Source: Candidatus Cryptobacteroides intestinavium
GTDB lineage: Bacteria > Bacteroidota > Bacteroidia > Bacteroidales > UBA932
Length of the DNA stretch: 33,675 nt
Direction: 5' to 3'
NCBI GenBank assembly: GCA_017694845.1
Contig: JADIMI010000043.1
Span: 1-33,675 of the forward strand
Notes under the pieces: generated by a model
What the model was told of the DNA's origin: nothing
The model's input: the letters and a program-made list of their open reading frames with translations, nothing else
The model's database searches: none
Shown: positions 1 through 8,069 of the stretch, piece after piece
How the letters are laid out: each line of letters opens with the position of its first letter
Position numbering within the stretch: position 1 is the stretch's first letter
Position numbers and translations under genes: made by a program

Positions 1-172
1 GCCTTTCGATACTTGCCTGAGGATTTGCTTTGACCGCATCCATTACAGAATAGAGCTGCATCCCGATTGTCTTTTCTTCCTGTGTCTGCTGGCAGGCATT
101 CAGGGCGAATGCGGCACAGAAGGCCAGCACAAGGGTGGCCATAGCCTTGTTGAAACTGAAAAACCTTTTCAT
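1..172 (-). CDS. Sugar-phosphate isomerase/epimerase-like lipoprotein (N-terminal part, truncated by window edge)
   Basis: Reading leftwards from ATG at 172-170, an open frame runs off the window edge, giving 57 residues. It begins with a basic stretch (MKRFF), a hydrophobic segment and a Cys near residue 27 (LNAC), which looks like a lipoprotein signal peptide. The mature part then reads IGMQLYSVMDAVKANPQAS. That resembles the first beta strand of the xylose-isomerase-like TIM-barrel sugar phosphate isomerase/epimerase family, whose members often start with IGLQLYSVRD. Such secreted or lipid-anchored members are common beside Bacteroidota glycosidase genes. The assignment rests on this short N-terminus only, so the substrate is unknown. 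It diverges from the GH3 gene, with a 220-base intergenic region carrying promoter elements on both strands. Confidence 0.6.
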   Translation of the reverse strand, partial: MKRFFSFNKAMATLVLAFCAAFALNACQQTQEEKTIGMQLYSVMDAVKANPQASIER

Positions 173-217
173 AATGATTCGTTAGATAATAATGTGAATT
201 GATTCAAATATTGTCAG

Positions 218-225
218 CAAAGATA
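218..225 (-). promoter_or_regulatory. Bacteroidota -7 promoter element for the divergent lipoprotein gene
   Basis: On the minus strand these bases read TATCTTTG, a perfect match to the Bacteroidota -7 consensus TAnnTTTG. It lies about 46 bases upstream of the ATG at 172. No clear TTTG -33 box is visible at the usual distance, so the call rests on the -7 element alone. Confidence 0.45.
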
Positions 226-262
226 GATAAAATATGGGTAACTTGTCTGTCGATTCAGTCGG

Positions 263-294
263 TTTGGTTAAGATTTTATAAATATTTATATTTG
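263..294 (+). promoter_or_regulatory. Bacteroidota promoter (-33/-7) for the GH3-GH2 pair
   Basis: TTTG at 263-266 is followed after exactly 20 bases by TATATTTG at 287-294, matching the primary sigma (SigA-type) promoter consensus TTTG-N19-21-TAnnTTTG of Bacteroidota. Transcription should start near 300, which makes either 315 or 393 possible as the GH3 start codon. The next downstream gene follows at 38 bases on the same strand, so this promoter probably drives both glycosidase genes. Confidence 0.65.
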
Positions 295-392
295 CAGGAT
301 ATCGCAGTGCCGTTATGACGGGTCAGTTGAAGATCCCTGTCGCTTACGGTTACCTGCGTATTCCGAGGAAAGAATCTAAACGTATTGATGCT

Positions 393-2618
393 ATGTCGAC
401 AAACTCTATGCTGAAAGGACTGATGGCCATATGTATGCTGGCTGTCGTGTCCTGTGGAGGTCCTGAAAACAGTCTCCCTGTCTATCTTGATGAATCCCGG
501 CCTCTCGATGAAAGGGTTGAAGATGCCCTGTCGAGAATGACGCTCGAGGAAAAGGTAGCCGTGCTGCATGCACAGTCAAAATTCTCGTCAAAAGGAGTCC
601 CGAGACTGGGAATCCCGGATCTGTGGACAGATGATGGGCCTCACGGAGTGCGTCCCGAGGTGTTCTGGGATGAATGGGACCAGGCCGGCTGGACCAACGA
701 TTCATGTACTGCATTCCCGGCTCTGACCTGTCTTGCCGCTACATGGAATCCTGAAATGTCTGCCCTGTACGGCAAGTCTCTCGGTGAGGAAGCCCGTTAC
801 AGGGAGAAAGATGTCATTCTCGGGCCTGGTGTCAATATCTACCGTACCCCGCTCAACGGAAGGAACTTCGAATATATGGGCGAGGATCCGTATCTGTCAT
901 CTGTTATGGTGGTGCCTTATATCCAGAGCCTCCAGTCCAACGGAGTGGCTGCCTGTGTGAAGCATTTCGCTCTGAACAATCAGGAGGCCCACCGCCATAC
1001 CGTCAATGTCACTGTCGATGACAGGGCTCTGTATGAAATATATCTTCCGGCATTCAAGGCGGCAGTCCAGAAGGGCGGTGCCTGGTCGATAATGGGGTCG
1101 TACAACCTGTACAAGGGACAGCACAACTGCCACAACCAGTATCTTCTGAACGATATTCTCAAGCGGGACTGGGGCTTCGATGGAGCCGTGATCTCGGACT
1201 GGGGCGGTACATATGATACGGACCAGGCTGCTATGAACGGTCTCGACCTCGAATTCGGCACAGGGACCGATGGCCTGTCTGTAAGCGCCAGCAATGCATA
1301 CGACAAGTATTACCTTGCATTCCCGTATCTGGAGAAGCTGCGTAAGGGAGAGTTCCCGGTGGAGCAGCTCAATGACAAGGTCCGCAGGGTGCTGAAGCTC
1401 AATTTCCGCACGGCGATGAACACTGACAAGCCGTTCGGCTCGCTCAATTCGCCTGAACATCTTGCGGCTGCCAGGCAGATAGGCGGAGAAGGTATTGTCC
1501 TTCTCAAGAACGAGAACTCTGTCCTTCCGATTGATCTGGAGAAGACAGAAAGGATACTCGTCGTCGGGGAGAACGCGATCAAGATGATGACTGTGGGCGG
1601 CGGCTCTTCGTCCCTCAAGGTCCAGCACGAGGTCCTTCCTCTGGATGGCATAGTAGAGGCGGCCGGGAACAAGGCGGAAGTCATCTTTGAAAGGGGATAT
1701 GTAGGAGATATCAGCGGAAACTATAACGGAGTCACTTCAGGCCAGGATCTTTCGGAATCACGTTCGGAAGATGTCCTTATAGAGGATGCCGTCAAGGCTG
1801 CAGCGAATGCCGATGCAGTTATTTTCATAGGGGGGCTCAACAAGAGCGATCATCAGGACTGCGAGGGTAATGACCGTCTGCAGTACGGGCTTCCGTACGC
1901 ACAGGACAGACTGATCGAGGCTCTCGCGGCGGCAAACAGCAACCTTGCGGTGCTGCTCGTGAGCGGCAACGCAGTCGCTATGCCGTGGGTGGACAAGGTC
2001 CCTGCGATAGCTCAGGTGTGGTTCCTTGGATCACAGGCAGGAAACGCCATTGCGGATGTGGTGTTCGGCAAGGTCAACCCATCAGGAAAGCTTCCGTTCA
2101 CTTTCCCTGTACGTCTTGAGGACAATGCAGCTCACGCCCTCGGGGCATACAATGTGGCGGATGAGACCGAATACAAGGAAAGCATCTTTGTAGGTTACCG
2201 CTGGCACGATGCGCAGAATATACAGCCGCTGTTCGCTTTCGGACACGGCCTCAGCTATACGGAATTCGAATATTCCAATGTCCGCGCCGACAGGGCATCG
2301 ATGACTCCTTCAGGGAAGATCAGCGTATCCGTGGATGTACGGAATGCAGGTGACCGTGCCGGCAAGGAGGTGGTCCAGATGTACATAGGGGATGAAGAGG
2401 CGTCTCTTCCTCGTCCTGTCAAGGAACTGAAAGGGTTCAGTAAGGTATCTCTCGAGCCTGGAGAGACGGCTACGGTGACATTTGAGGTGGAGCCGGAGAT
2501 GCTTCAGTTCTATGATGATGGCGAAGGGTGCTGGAAGGCCGAGCCGGGCAGGTTCACTGCATATATAGGTTCGGCATCGGATGATATACGCGGATCGGTG
2601 GATTTCGAACTGAAATGA
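393..2618 (+). CDS. Glycoside hydrolase family 3 lipoprotein (beta-glucosidase/beta-xylosidase type)
   Basis: Predicted exo-acting glycosidase of family GH3 that removes terminal beta-linked sugars from oligosaccharides outside the cytoplasm. From ATG 393 (741 residues) the N-terminus is a lipoprotein signal with lipobox VVSC near residue 21. An upstream in-frame ATG at 315 would add 26 residues that do not look like a signal peptide, so 393 is preferred. The N-terminal TIM barrel contains GFDGAVISDWGG, where D269 of SDW is the family's catalytic nucleophile. The alpha/beta sandwich domain contains CEGNDR (E491), in the region that usually holds the acid/base. A C-terminal fibronectin-III-like domain (GKEVVQMYIGD, then PRPVKELKGF) completes the usual GH3 architecture. 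The exact substrate cannot be read from the sequence. It has its own promoter at 263-294 and the GH2 gene 38 bases downstream. Confidence 0.9.
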   Translation: MSTNSMLKGLMAICMLAVVSCGGPENSLPVYLDESRPLDERVEDALSRMTLEEKVAVLHAQSKFSSKGVPRLGIPDLWTDDGPHGVRPEVFWDEWDQAGWTNDSCTAFPALTCLAATWNPEMSALYGKSLGEEARYREKDVILGPGVNIYRTPLNGRNFEYMGEDPYLSSVMVVPYIQSLQSNGVAACVKHFALNNQEAHRHTVNVTVDDRALYEIYLPAFKAAVQKGGAWSIMGSYNLYKGQHNCHNQYLLNDILKRDWGFDGAVISDWGGTYDTDQAAMNGLDLEFGTGTDGLSVSASNAYDKYYLAFPYLEKLRKGEFPVEQLNDKVRRVLKLNFRTAMNTDKPFGSLNSPEHLAAARQIGGEGIVLLKNENSVLPIDLEKTERILVVGENAIKMMTVGGGSSSLKVQHEVLPLDGIVEAAGNKAEVIFERGYVGDISGNYNGVTSGQDLSESRSEDVLIEDAVKAAANADAVIFIGGLNKSDHQDCEGNDRLQYGLPYAQDRLIEALAAANSNLAVLLVSGNAVAMPWVDKVPAIAQVWFLGSQAGNAIADVVFGKVNPSGKLPFTFPVRLEDNAAHALGAYNVADETEYKESIFVGYRWHDAQNIQPLFAFGHGLSYTEFEYSNVRADRASMTPSGKISVSVDVRNAGDRAGKEVVQMYIGDEEASLPRPVKELKGFSKVSLEPGETATVTFEVEPEMLQFYDDGEGCWKAEPGRFTAYIGSASDDIRGSVDFELK

Positions 2619-2656
2619 GATCCTGCAGGAAAAGTAAATCATTAATTCTGATAGAT

Positions 2657-4537
2657 ATGAAAAAGAGTCTTATTGCAATTTGCGCAGCTGCCGTTTTCGG
2701 TATCGGCACTGCGGCGGCGGCCGATATTCCGAGGCCGGAATACCCGCGCCCCCAGTTCGAACGTACCGACTGGGTGAACCTGAACGGTGAATGGACATAT
2801 GCCCTGGATCTGGCAGGGACAGGATTCGAGCGGGGTTTCGCTTCAACTGAAGGTTTCGGGGACAGTATAACGGTACCGTTCGCCCCGGAGAGCAGTCTTT
2901 CAGGAGTGGGCTATAAGGATTATATAAGCAATATATGGTATCACAGAACTGTCCGGATTCCTGAAGAATGGGCAGGAAAGAATATCCGTCTCAACTTCGG
3001 TGCTGTCTACTATACCTCTGAAGTGTATATAGATGGGAGGTTTGTAGGAAGACATTTCGGCGGAAGTTCATCTTTTTCCTATGATATCACTGAATTCGTT
3101 TCGGATGGAGAGGAGCATGATCTTGTCGTGAAGGCATCAAGCGATGTCAGAAGCGGCCTTCAGGGAGCGGGGAAGCAGTCTCTCCAGTATGCATCCTATG
3201 CTTGCAACTATACACGTACCACAGGTATATGGCAGACGGTCTGGATGGAGCCGGTGGATGCGGCTGGCCTCCAGAATGTACAGGTTCTGACTGACATTGA
3301 CCAGAAGCAGCTTGTCGTACGTCCTTGGTTCTATGCGGAGAAGCCCGGCTATACTATGAAGGTGACCGTCAAGGAAGGCGGGAAGACAGTGGCGACAAAG
3401 TCAGTCTCTGCATCGAACAGCAGCATTGCAGTGCTTCCTCTCAAGAAAGTCAGGCTGTGGTGTCCGGAGGATCCTTTCCTTTATGACGTAATATATGAAG
3501 TGCTCGATGGGGAAGGAAACACCGTCGATATGGTCAGCTCTTATGCCGGGATGAGGAAGGTACATATAGAGGGGAACAGGATATACCTCAACAACAGGCC
3601 ATATTACCAGAGGCTTGTCCTCGATCAGGGCTTCTATCCTGACGGGATATGGACGGCTCCATCGGATGCAGCGCTGAAGCGTGACATAGAGCTTTCAATG
3701 CAGGCAGGGTTCAACGGTGCGCGTCTGCATCAGAAAGTCTTCGAGGAGAGGTTTTATTACTGGGCTGACAAGCTTGGATATCTCACCTGGGGAGAGAGCG
3801 CCAGCTGGGGTATGGATGCGAACGATCCTGTCGCTGCCCGCAATTTCCTCGCTGAATGGGAGGAATGTGTAGTACGTGACAGGAATCATCCGAGCCTTGT
3901 GACCTGGACACCGATGAACGAGGAATTCTGGCCGGATGATGTACAGTATCCCCGTTTCACTGAGGACATATATACGCTCACCAAGCAGCTTGACCCTACC
4001 CGTCCGGTGAATGTCAGCAGCGGGGGAGTCCTCACGATCCATACCGATATATGGACCGCCCATCATTATGAGCAGAATCCTGCAAAACTTAAGGATATCA
4101 TATATAATGACGGACATCTCTACTCCCTGAAGCCGGAGACATTCAAGGGCAGGATAAAGAATATCGGATTCAACGATGTCGCCCCCGGGACGACCTATAA
4201 CTGGGAGCCTTATGACGGCAGGATGCCTTATATACTGGATGAGTTCGGCGGTATAAAGTGGGTCAGGGACCAGGAAAGGCAGTCTGTCAATTCACAGACC
4301 GAGTCCTGGGGATATGGACAGTCTCCACGCTCTCTTGAAGAGTTCTATAGCCGTCTTGAAGGGATGGTCGACGCCCTCATCTCCCTTTCCGATCATATAT
4401 GCGGTTACTGCTATACCCAGCTGACCGATGTCGAGCAGGAGGAGAACGGAGTGTATTTCTATGACAGGTCATCCAAGTTCGATATGGAAAGGATACACGA
4501 AATATTCTCCAGGGTGCCTGAAGGATATCAGGAGTAG
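2657..4537 (+). CDS. Glycoside hydrolase family 2 protein (beta-galactosidase/beta-glucuronidase type), secreted
   Basis: Predicted retaining beta-glycosidase of family GH2, 626 residues from ATG 2657. The start is chosen because it opens a clear Sec signal peptide (MKKSLIAICAAAVFG, cleavage near TAAAA-D). The frame is open a further 14 codons upstream, overlapping the end of the GH3 gene, without signal character. Domains in order are a jelly-roll sugar-binding domain (DWVNLNGEW at about 35, WYHRTVRIP at about 95), an immunoglobulin-like domain, and a TIM barrel. E422 in the MNEEFW segment is the expected acid/base, and E529 in LDEFGG is the expected nucleophile. The length fits the short beta-glucuronidase-like GH2 proteins rather than 1000-residue LacZ. 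With the GH3 enzyme it probably depolymerises a plant or host glycan in the periplasm. No SusC/SusD pair is visible here. Confidence 0.88.
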   Translation: MKKSLIAICAAAVFGIGTAAAADIPRPEYPRPQFERTDWVNLNGEWTYALDLAGTGFERGFASTEGFGDSITVPFAPESSLSGVGYKDYISNIWYHRTVRIPEEWAGKNIRLNFGAVYYTSEVYIDGRFVGRHFGGSSSFSYDITEFVSDGEEHDLVVKASSDVRSGLQGAGKQSLQYASYACNYTRTTGIWQTVWMEPVDAAGLQNVQVLTDIDQKQLVVRPWFYAEKPGYTMKVTVKEGGKTVATKSVSASNSSIAVLPLKKVRLWCPEDPFLYDVIYEVLDGEGNTVDMVSSYAGMRKVHIEGNRIYLNNRPYYQRLVLDQGFYPDGIWTAPSDAALKRDIELSMQAGFNGARLHQKVFEERFYYWADKLGYLTWGESASWGMDANDPVAARNFLAEWEECVVRDRNHPSLVTWTPMNEEFWPDDVQYPRFTEDIYTLTKQLDPTRPVNVSSGGVLTIHTDIWTAHHYEQNPAKLKDIIYNDGHLYSLKPETFKGRIKNIGFNDVAPGTTYNWEPYDGRMPYILDEFGGIKWVRDQERQSVNSQTESWGYGQSPRSLEEFYSRLEGMVDALISLSDHICGYCYTQLTDVEQEENGVYFYDRSSKFDMERIHEIFSRVPEGYQE

Positions 4538-4589
4538 TCTGTAACAAAAACTTTACAGTATTGTTGCATAAAGATTAGTGTAAAATAAA

Positions 4590-4597
4590 TACCTTTG
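4590..4597 (+). promoter_or_regulatory. Bacteroidota -7 promoter element for the two-component pair
   Basis: TACCTTTG matches the -7 consensus TAnnTTTG and lies 43 bases upstream of the response-regulator ATG at 4641. A TTG at 4564-4566 is a possible -33, but the 23-base spacer is longer than ideal. Confidence 0.5.
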
Positions 4598-4640
4598 TGG
4601 CGGTCTGTTCAGCATTGGCGGGCCGCCTAAATTTTTGTCT

Positions 4641-5327
4641 ATGGATAAAGGAAAGATCCTTATTGTCGATGATGAAGCCGACATCCGTGAGATTCTGCAG
4701 TTCAATCTGGAAAATGCCGGCTATGAAGCAGATTGCGCGGCATCTGCCGAAGAGGCTCTTGAGATCCTGTCTCCGGATCACGACCTGATCCTTCTGGATG
4801 TGATGATGGAGGGTATGTCAGGATTCAAGATGGCTGAGGTAGTCAGGAAAGAGCTGGAAAACCAGATCCCGATTATCTTTCTTACAGCAAAAAACGCGGA
4901 AAATGATCTTCTGACCGGATTCTCCGCAGGCGGGGATGACTATATCAGCAAACCGTTCTCGATCCACGAGGTCATCGCCAGGGTGAAGGCCGTGCTCCGG
5001 AGAAGCAGTACAGCCCAGGACCCGGTATCTGATATGATCGTGTCCGGGAAGATCCGTATAGATATGTCAAAGAAGATGGTGTATGCGGCCGGAGAGCCTG
5101 TTCTTCTTTCCAAGAAGGAGTTCGAGATCCTGAGTCTGCTGGCATCGCACGAAGGAAGGGTCTATTCAAGGGAGGATATAATCAACGAACTGTGGAAAGA
5201 TGCTCCTTATGTCCTTGACAGGACCGTGGATGTGCATATCGCCAGGATACGTGGCAAGCTCGGCGAGTACAAGAATTATCTTACCAACCGTTCCGGGTAC
5301 GGATATTGTTTCAGCCCGGTCGAATAG
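4641..5327 (+). CDS. OmpR/PhoB-family response regulator
   Basis: DNA-binding response regulator of 228 residues. The receiver domain (about 1-120) has the acidic pair D10/D11 in ILIVDDEAD, phospho-acceptor D53 in LILLDVMM, switch T82 in IIFLTAKN, and K104 in ISKPF. The C-terminal winged-helix domain (about 130-228) has the typical LSKKEFEILSLLA, SREDIINELW and RTVDVHIARIRGKL blocks. ATG 4641 is used because a TTG two codons upstream adds nothing. The sensor kinase gene begins 11 bases after the stop, so the two form a cognate pair in one transcript. The nearest named family is PhoB/RprY, but the regulon cannot be inferred from the window. Confidence 0.93.
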   Translation: MDKGKILIVDDEADIREILQFNLENAGYEADCAASAEEALEILSPDHDLILLDVMMEGMSGFKMAEVVRKELENQIPIIFLTAKNAENDLLTGFSAGGDDYISKPFSIHEVIARVKAVLRRSSTAQDPVSDMIVSGKIRIDMSKKMVYAAGEPVLLSKKEFEILSLLASHEGRVYSREDIINELWKDAPYVLDRTVDVHIARIRGKLGEYKNYLTNRSGYGYCFSPVE

Positions 5328-5338
5328 AAGACAGAACT

Positions 5339-6169
5339 ATGGACTATTACGTGCGGCTGGATACCCTGCTCTATATACTTGCTGCGATAGCTGCAGTGGC
5401 GGGAGTCATCTGGGTTGTCGTGCACAGGAACTTCGGGAAGAGCATTCTCGATATGACATTGAGGATCGACAGGGAGAAGGAGAAGTACCGTGAGATGAAA
5501 CAGCAGATGTCCAATAACATAGCCCACGAGCTCAGGACTCCTGTCAGCAGCATAAGAGGCTATCTGGAGACTCTTACGACCTGTCCTGACATTGATCCGG
5601 CGCGGAAGCAGATGTTCATTGAACGCGCATACGCACAGTCCATAAGGCTTTCAGACCTTATCCGTGACATAGCCCTGATAACCAAGATCGAAGAAGCGTC
5701 CTCCCAGCTGGTGAAAGAAAAGATCAATGTCAGGCATATAACCGATGAACTGTTCGAGGAATTCAAGGAGCAGATAGCGGCCAAGGGTTTCAATGTGGAG
5801 AATATGCTGCCCTGTGATCTTGAGATTACTGCCAACAGGACTCTGGTCTATGCCATTTTCAGAAATCTTGTGGAGAACAGCCTGAAATATGCCGGCGAGC
5901 ATATAACCGTGCACATTGAAAGTTCAAGGCAGGGAAACGATATGTGCCAGTTCATATACTATGATACGGGCAAGGGTGTGGGGAGAGAGCATCTCAAACG
6001 CATATTCGAACGTTTCTACAGGATACAGGAAGGCCGTACCAGGGATGCCGGAGGTTCAGGGCTCGGGCTTTCCATAGTCAGGAACGCAGTGTCTTTCCAT
6101 GGAGGGAGCATTACGGCTCTTGTCCATCACGGCGGAGGTCTGGAGTACAGGTTCTCTCTTCACATCTGA
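5339..6169 (+). CDS. Compact membrane-anchored sensor histidine kinase
   Basis: Sensor kinase of 276 residues, partner of the response regulator just upstream. One transmembrane helix lies at about residues 9-28 (LLYILAAIAAVAGVIWVVV). A short charged coiled-coil linker (RIDREKEKYREMKQQM) follows, then HisKA with the H box NNIAHELRTPVSS (phospho-acceptor H63). The ATP-binding domain has the N box NLVENSLKYAGE, G1 DTGKGVG, F box FERFYRI and G2 GGSGLGLSIV. There is no periplasmic loop, HAMP or PAS domain, so the input must come through the membrane helix, the linker or a partner protein. ATG 5339 is chosen because the upstream frame overlaps the regulator and reads only from a TTG. The gene ends in a convergent junction filled with dispersed repeats. 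Confidence 0.9.
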   Translation: MDYYVRLDTLLYILAAIAAVAGVIWVVVHRNFGKSILDMTLRIDREKEKYREMKQQMSNNIAHELRTPVSSIRGYLETLTTCPDIDPARKQMFIERAYAQSIRLSDLIRDIALITKIEEASSQLVKEKINVRHITDELFEEFKEQIAAKGFNVENMLPCDLEITANRTLVYAIFRNLVENSLKYAGEHITVHIESSRQGNDMCQFIYYDTGKGVGREHLKRIFERFYRIQEGRTRDAGGSGLGLSIVRNAVSFHGGSITALVHHGGGLEYRFSLHI

Positions 6170-6199
6170 AATAATGAAGACTTCCCGCACCTGCACACT

Positions 6200-6287
6200 G
6201 TCATTCTGAGCGAAGCCCCTGTCATTCTGAGCCTCTCACTGTCATTCTGAGCCTCTCACTGTCATTCTGAGCGAAGCGAAGAATCTG
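6200..6287 (+). repeat. Dispersed repeat cluster, forward orientation (four copies)
   Basis: The 12-base unit GTCATTCTGAGC begins at 6200, 6221, 6241 and 6261, with 20-21-base spacing. The last copy is the longest and extends through GCGAAGCGAAGAATCTG to 6287. It lies between two convergent genes, the histidine kinase and the patatin. The reverse complement of the same unit recurs at 17573-17666. Confidence 0.85.
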
Positions 6288-6325
6288 ATGTCGGAAACCC
6301 TTTGCCGAGATTCGGTGTGGTGTGC

Positions 6326-6391
6326 CAGATCCTTCACTTCGCCTGACGGCTGCGTCTATGGTGACAAGAGACAGTTTTCGTACAGGATGAC
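6326..6391 (-). repeat. Degenerate inverted copy of the dispersed repeat, interrupted
   Basis: CAGATCCTTCACTTCG at 6326-6341 is close to the reverse complement of the end of the unit at 6261-6287. TTCG at 6377-6380 and CAGGATGAC at 6383-6391 resemble its other end. About 35 bases separate the two parts, as if the copy had been interrupted or eroded. With the forward copies to its left it could form a fold-back structure. Confidence 0.45.
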
Positions 6392-6417
6392 AAGGGAACG
6401 CGAACAAGGTGATCCTG

Positions 6418-7269
6418 TCACAGACGATCTCTGCCCGGAATTGTCCGCAGAGCTTCATATTCATCGAGGGCTGCGCTCATCAGTTCCCTGCCTCTTTCAG
6501 AAATCTCCCTGGCCCTGGCATAGTCTGAAATCGCCCCGTATGCATCGAATGGCATCCTTACCAGTACATCCGGAGGCGTGATCTTCAGCGCCAGCCTTGT
6601 GTTTATCATATTCATCAGAGAGAATGTCCTGCCAAGGACAGTGTGGAACCCTTTCTCAGGGTCTGAAAGCCTGTGTTCCACCCAGGAATCCTCCTTGCTT
6701 ATCTTCTTGATCAGCTCTACATCTATCGCATTGACATCAAAGGCTATCATTATGTCTCCCGGAGTCCGTTCTACCCTGTTCAGAGGTATCACGTTGGCGA
6801 TACCACCATCGATGAGTGTCCTCCCGTCAGCTTCAGCTGGACGGAACAGGGATGGGATGGATATCGATGCGCGGATGGCCTTGAAGAGGTTGCCTTTCTC
6901 GAACACGACTTCTTCTCCTGTATAGAAATCGGTCGCAATGGCCTTGTACGGGATTTCCAAATCTTCGATGTTGACATCAGGTACGATCCCCTTAAGTGCA
7001 TCGATGATTCTGTCTCCTTTGACAAGATGGTTGAAACTCAATGAAATGTCCATAAGGGAGAACACTTTCCACGCATCGAGGTCGAACAGCCAGTCTTTGA
7101 CTTCATCCAGCTTACCGGCGGCATAGATGCCTCCTATCAGCGATCCGATGGAAGTGCCGGCGACAGATGTGATTTCATATCCTCTTCTTTCGAGCTCCTC
7201 GATGGCTCCGATATAGGCAAAGCCTCTCGGTCCTCCGCTTGACAGGACCAGTGCTGTTTTCTGTGACAT
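6418..7269 (-). CDS. Patatin-like phospholipase / RssA-type serine hydrolase
   Basis: Predicted lipid acyl hydrolase of 283 residues with the complete patatin signature. The glycine-rich oxyanion loop is SGGPRGFAYIG (10-21), the nucleophile S40 lies in GTSIG, and the catalytic Asp is D154 in DGG. This Ser-Asp dyad acts on phospholipids or other acyl esters. No signal peptide is present, so the protein is probably cytoplasmic and resembles the small RssA/YlbK-type bacterial patatins. It is the third gene after pflB and pflA on the minus strand, 70 bases after pflA. That gap contains an inverted repeat at 7281-7306, so co-transcription is possible but not shown. Its physiological substrate is unknown. 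Confidence 0.88.
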   Translation of the reverse strand: MSQKTALVLSSGGPRGFAYIGAIEELERRGYEITSVAGTSIGSLIGGIYAAGKLDEVKDWLFDLDAWKVFSLMDISLSFNHLVKGDRIIDALKGIVPDVNIEDLEIPYKAIATDFYTGEEVVFEKGNLFKAIRASISIPSLFRPAEADGRTLIDGGIANVIPLNRVERTPGDIMIAFDVNAIDVELIKKISKEDSWVEHRLSDPEKGFHTVLGRTFSLMNMINTRLALKITPPDVLVRMPFDAYGAISDYARAREISERGRELMSAALDEYEALRTIPGRDRL

Positions 7270-7280
7270 TGCGATAAATA

Positions 7281-7306
7281 TTGTTGACTGCTAATATAGT
7301 CAATAA
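7281..7306. promoter_or_regulatory. Inverted repeat between pflA and the patatin gene
   Basis: TTGACT at 7284-7289 and AGTCAA at 7298-7303 form a perfect dyad with an 8-base AT-rich centre. Extending outwards gives ten paired bases per arm with one mismatch. No T-tract follows, which favours an operator or mRNA hairpin over an intrinsic terminator. Function is not established. Confidence 0.35.
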
Positions 7307-7339
7307 TATCGTAAGAAACAGCGTTTCAATAAAATATTG

Positions 7340-8068
7340 TCAGTTGACTGTGACACACGTGAAATACTCCTCGAAAAGCGCCTTCGCCCGGGCGAGCTGT
7401 TCGGAAGTGTTGAGCGGTGTGTCCTCAAGCTGATATTTCCACCCAAGTGTCTCGTACTTATGCTTCCCCAGAGTGTGGTAAGGGAGTATCTCCACTTTCC
7501 GGAGCATCCGGTAGTCCTTGAAATGCTCTCCGAGCGCGCGGATATCCTTTTCCGAATCGCTGAGCCCGGGGACAAGTACATATCTCATCCAGAACGGCCT
7601 CTGGTGTTCCTCAAGCCACAGTGCGGTACCGAGAGTCTGCGTATTGTTCATACCTGTTATCTCCCTGTGCCGTGTATTGTCGAATTCCTTGATATCAAGA
7701 AGAGTGAGATCGGCGAGCCCGAACAGTTCCTCCACATCGCTGTTCCAGATACCGCCGTTCGTGTCTATGCATACATTTATGCCATTGGCCTGTAGCTGTC
7801 TGATGACAGGTACAAGCTCCCTGGCCTGGGTGGTCGGCTCTCCTCCGGAAAAGGTGACCCCTCCGCGTCTGCCGAAGAACGGCTTTTCGTTCAACGCCCG
7901 TCTGAGGATTTCCTCTCCTTCCGTCTCCGTCCCTCCCTGAAAACTGATAGTGTCCGGATTGGCACAGTACAGGCATCGGAACGGACATCCCTGAAGAAAT
8001 ACGACGAGCCTTATGCCCGGCCCGTCGTATGTCCCTAAAGATTCGTATGAATGTACTTTCAGTCCCAT
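7340..8068 (-). CDS. pflA: Pyruvate formate-lyase-activating enzyme (radical SAM)
   Basis: Radical S-adenosylmethionine enzyme that installs the glycyl radical in pyruvate formate-lyase. It has 242 residues, the family's usual size. The N-terminus GTYDGPGIRLVVFLQGC leads into the [4Fe-4S] cluster motif CxxxCxxC (C28, C32, C35), followed by the NPDT segment. The SAM-binding GGE motif appears as TFSGGEPT. It starts one base after the pflB stop, so the pair is clearly co-transcribed and probably translationally coupled. The substrate gene directly upstream makes the assignment firm. The enzyme acts in the cytoplasm under anaerobic conditions. Confidence 0.95.
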   Translation of the reverse strand: MGLKVHSYESLGTYDGPGIRLVVFLQGCPFRCLYCANPDTISFQGGTETEGEEILRRALNEKPFFGRRGGVTFSGGEPTTQARELVPVIRQLQANGINVCIDTNGGIWNSDVEELFGLADLTLLDIKEFDNTRHREITGMNNTQTLGTALWLEEHQRPFWMRYVLVPGLSDSEKDIRALGEHFKDYRMLRKVEILPYHTLGKHKYETLGWKYQLEDTPLNTSEQLARAKALFEEYFTCVTVN

Positions 8069-8069
8069 A

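Noticed and set aside
6200..6287. The evenly spaced repeats as a CRISPR array
   Set aside because: Units are 12 bases with 8-9-base gaps that are themselves near-identical. There are no cas genes, and the same unit recurs inverted elsewhere.
6288..6581. A 97-codon plus-strand frame after the first repeat cluster
   Set aside because: It runs through repeat sequence into the antisense of the patatin gene; no coding character.
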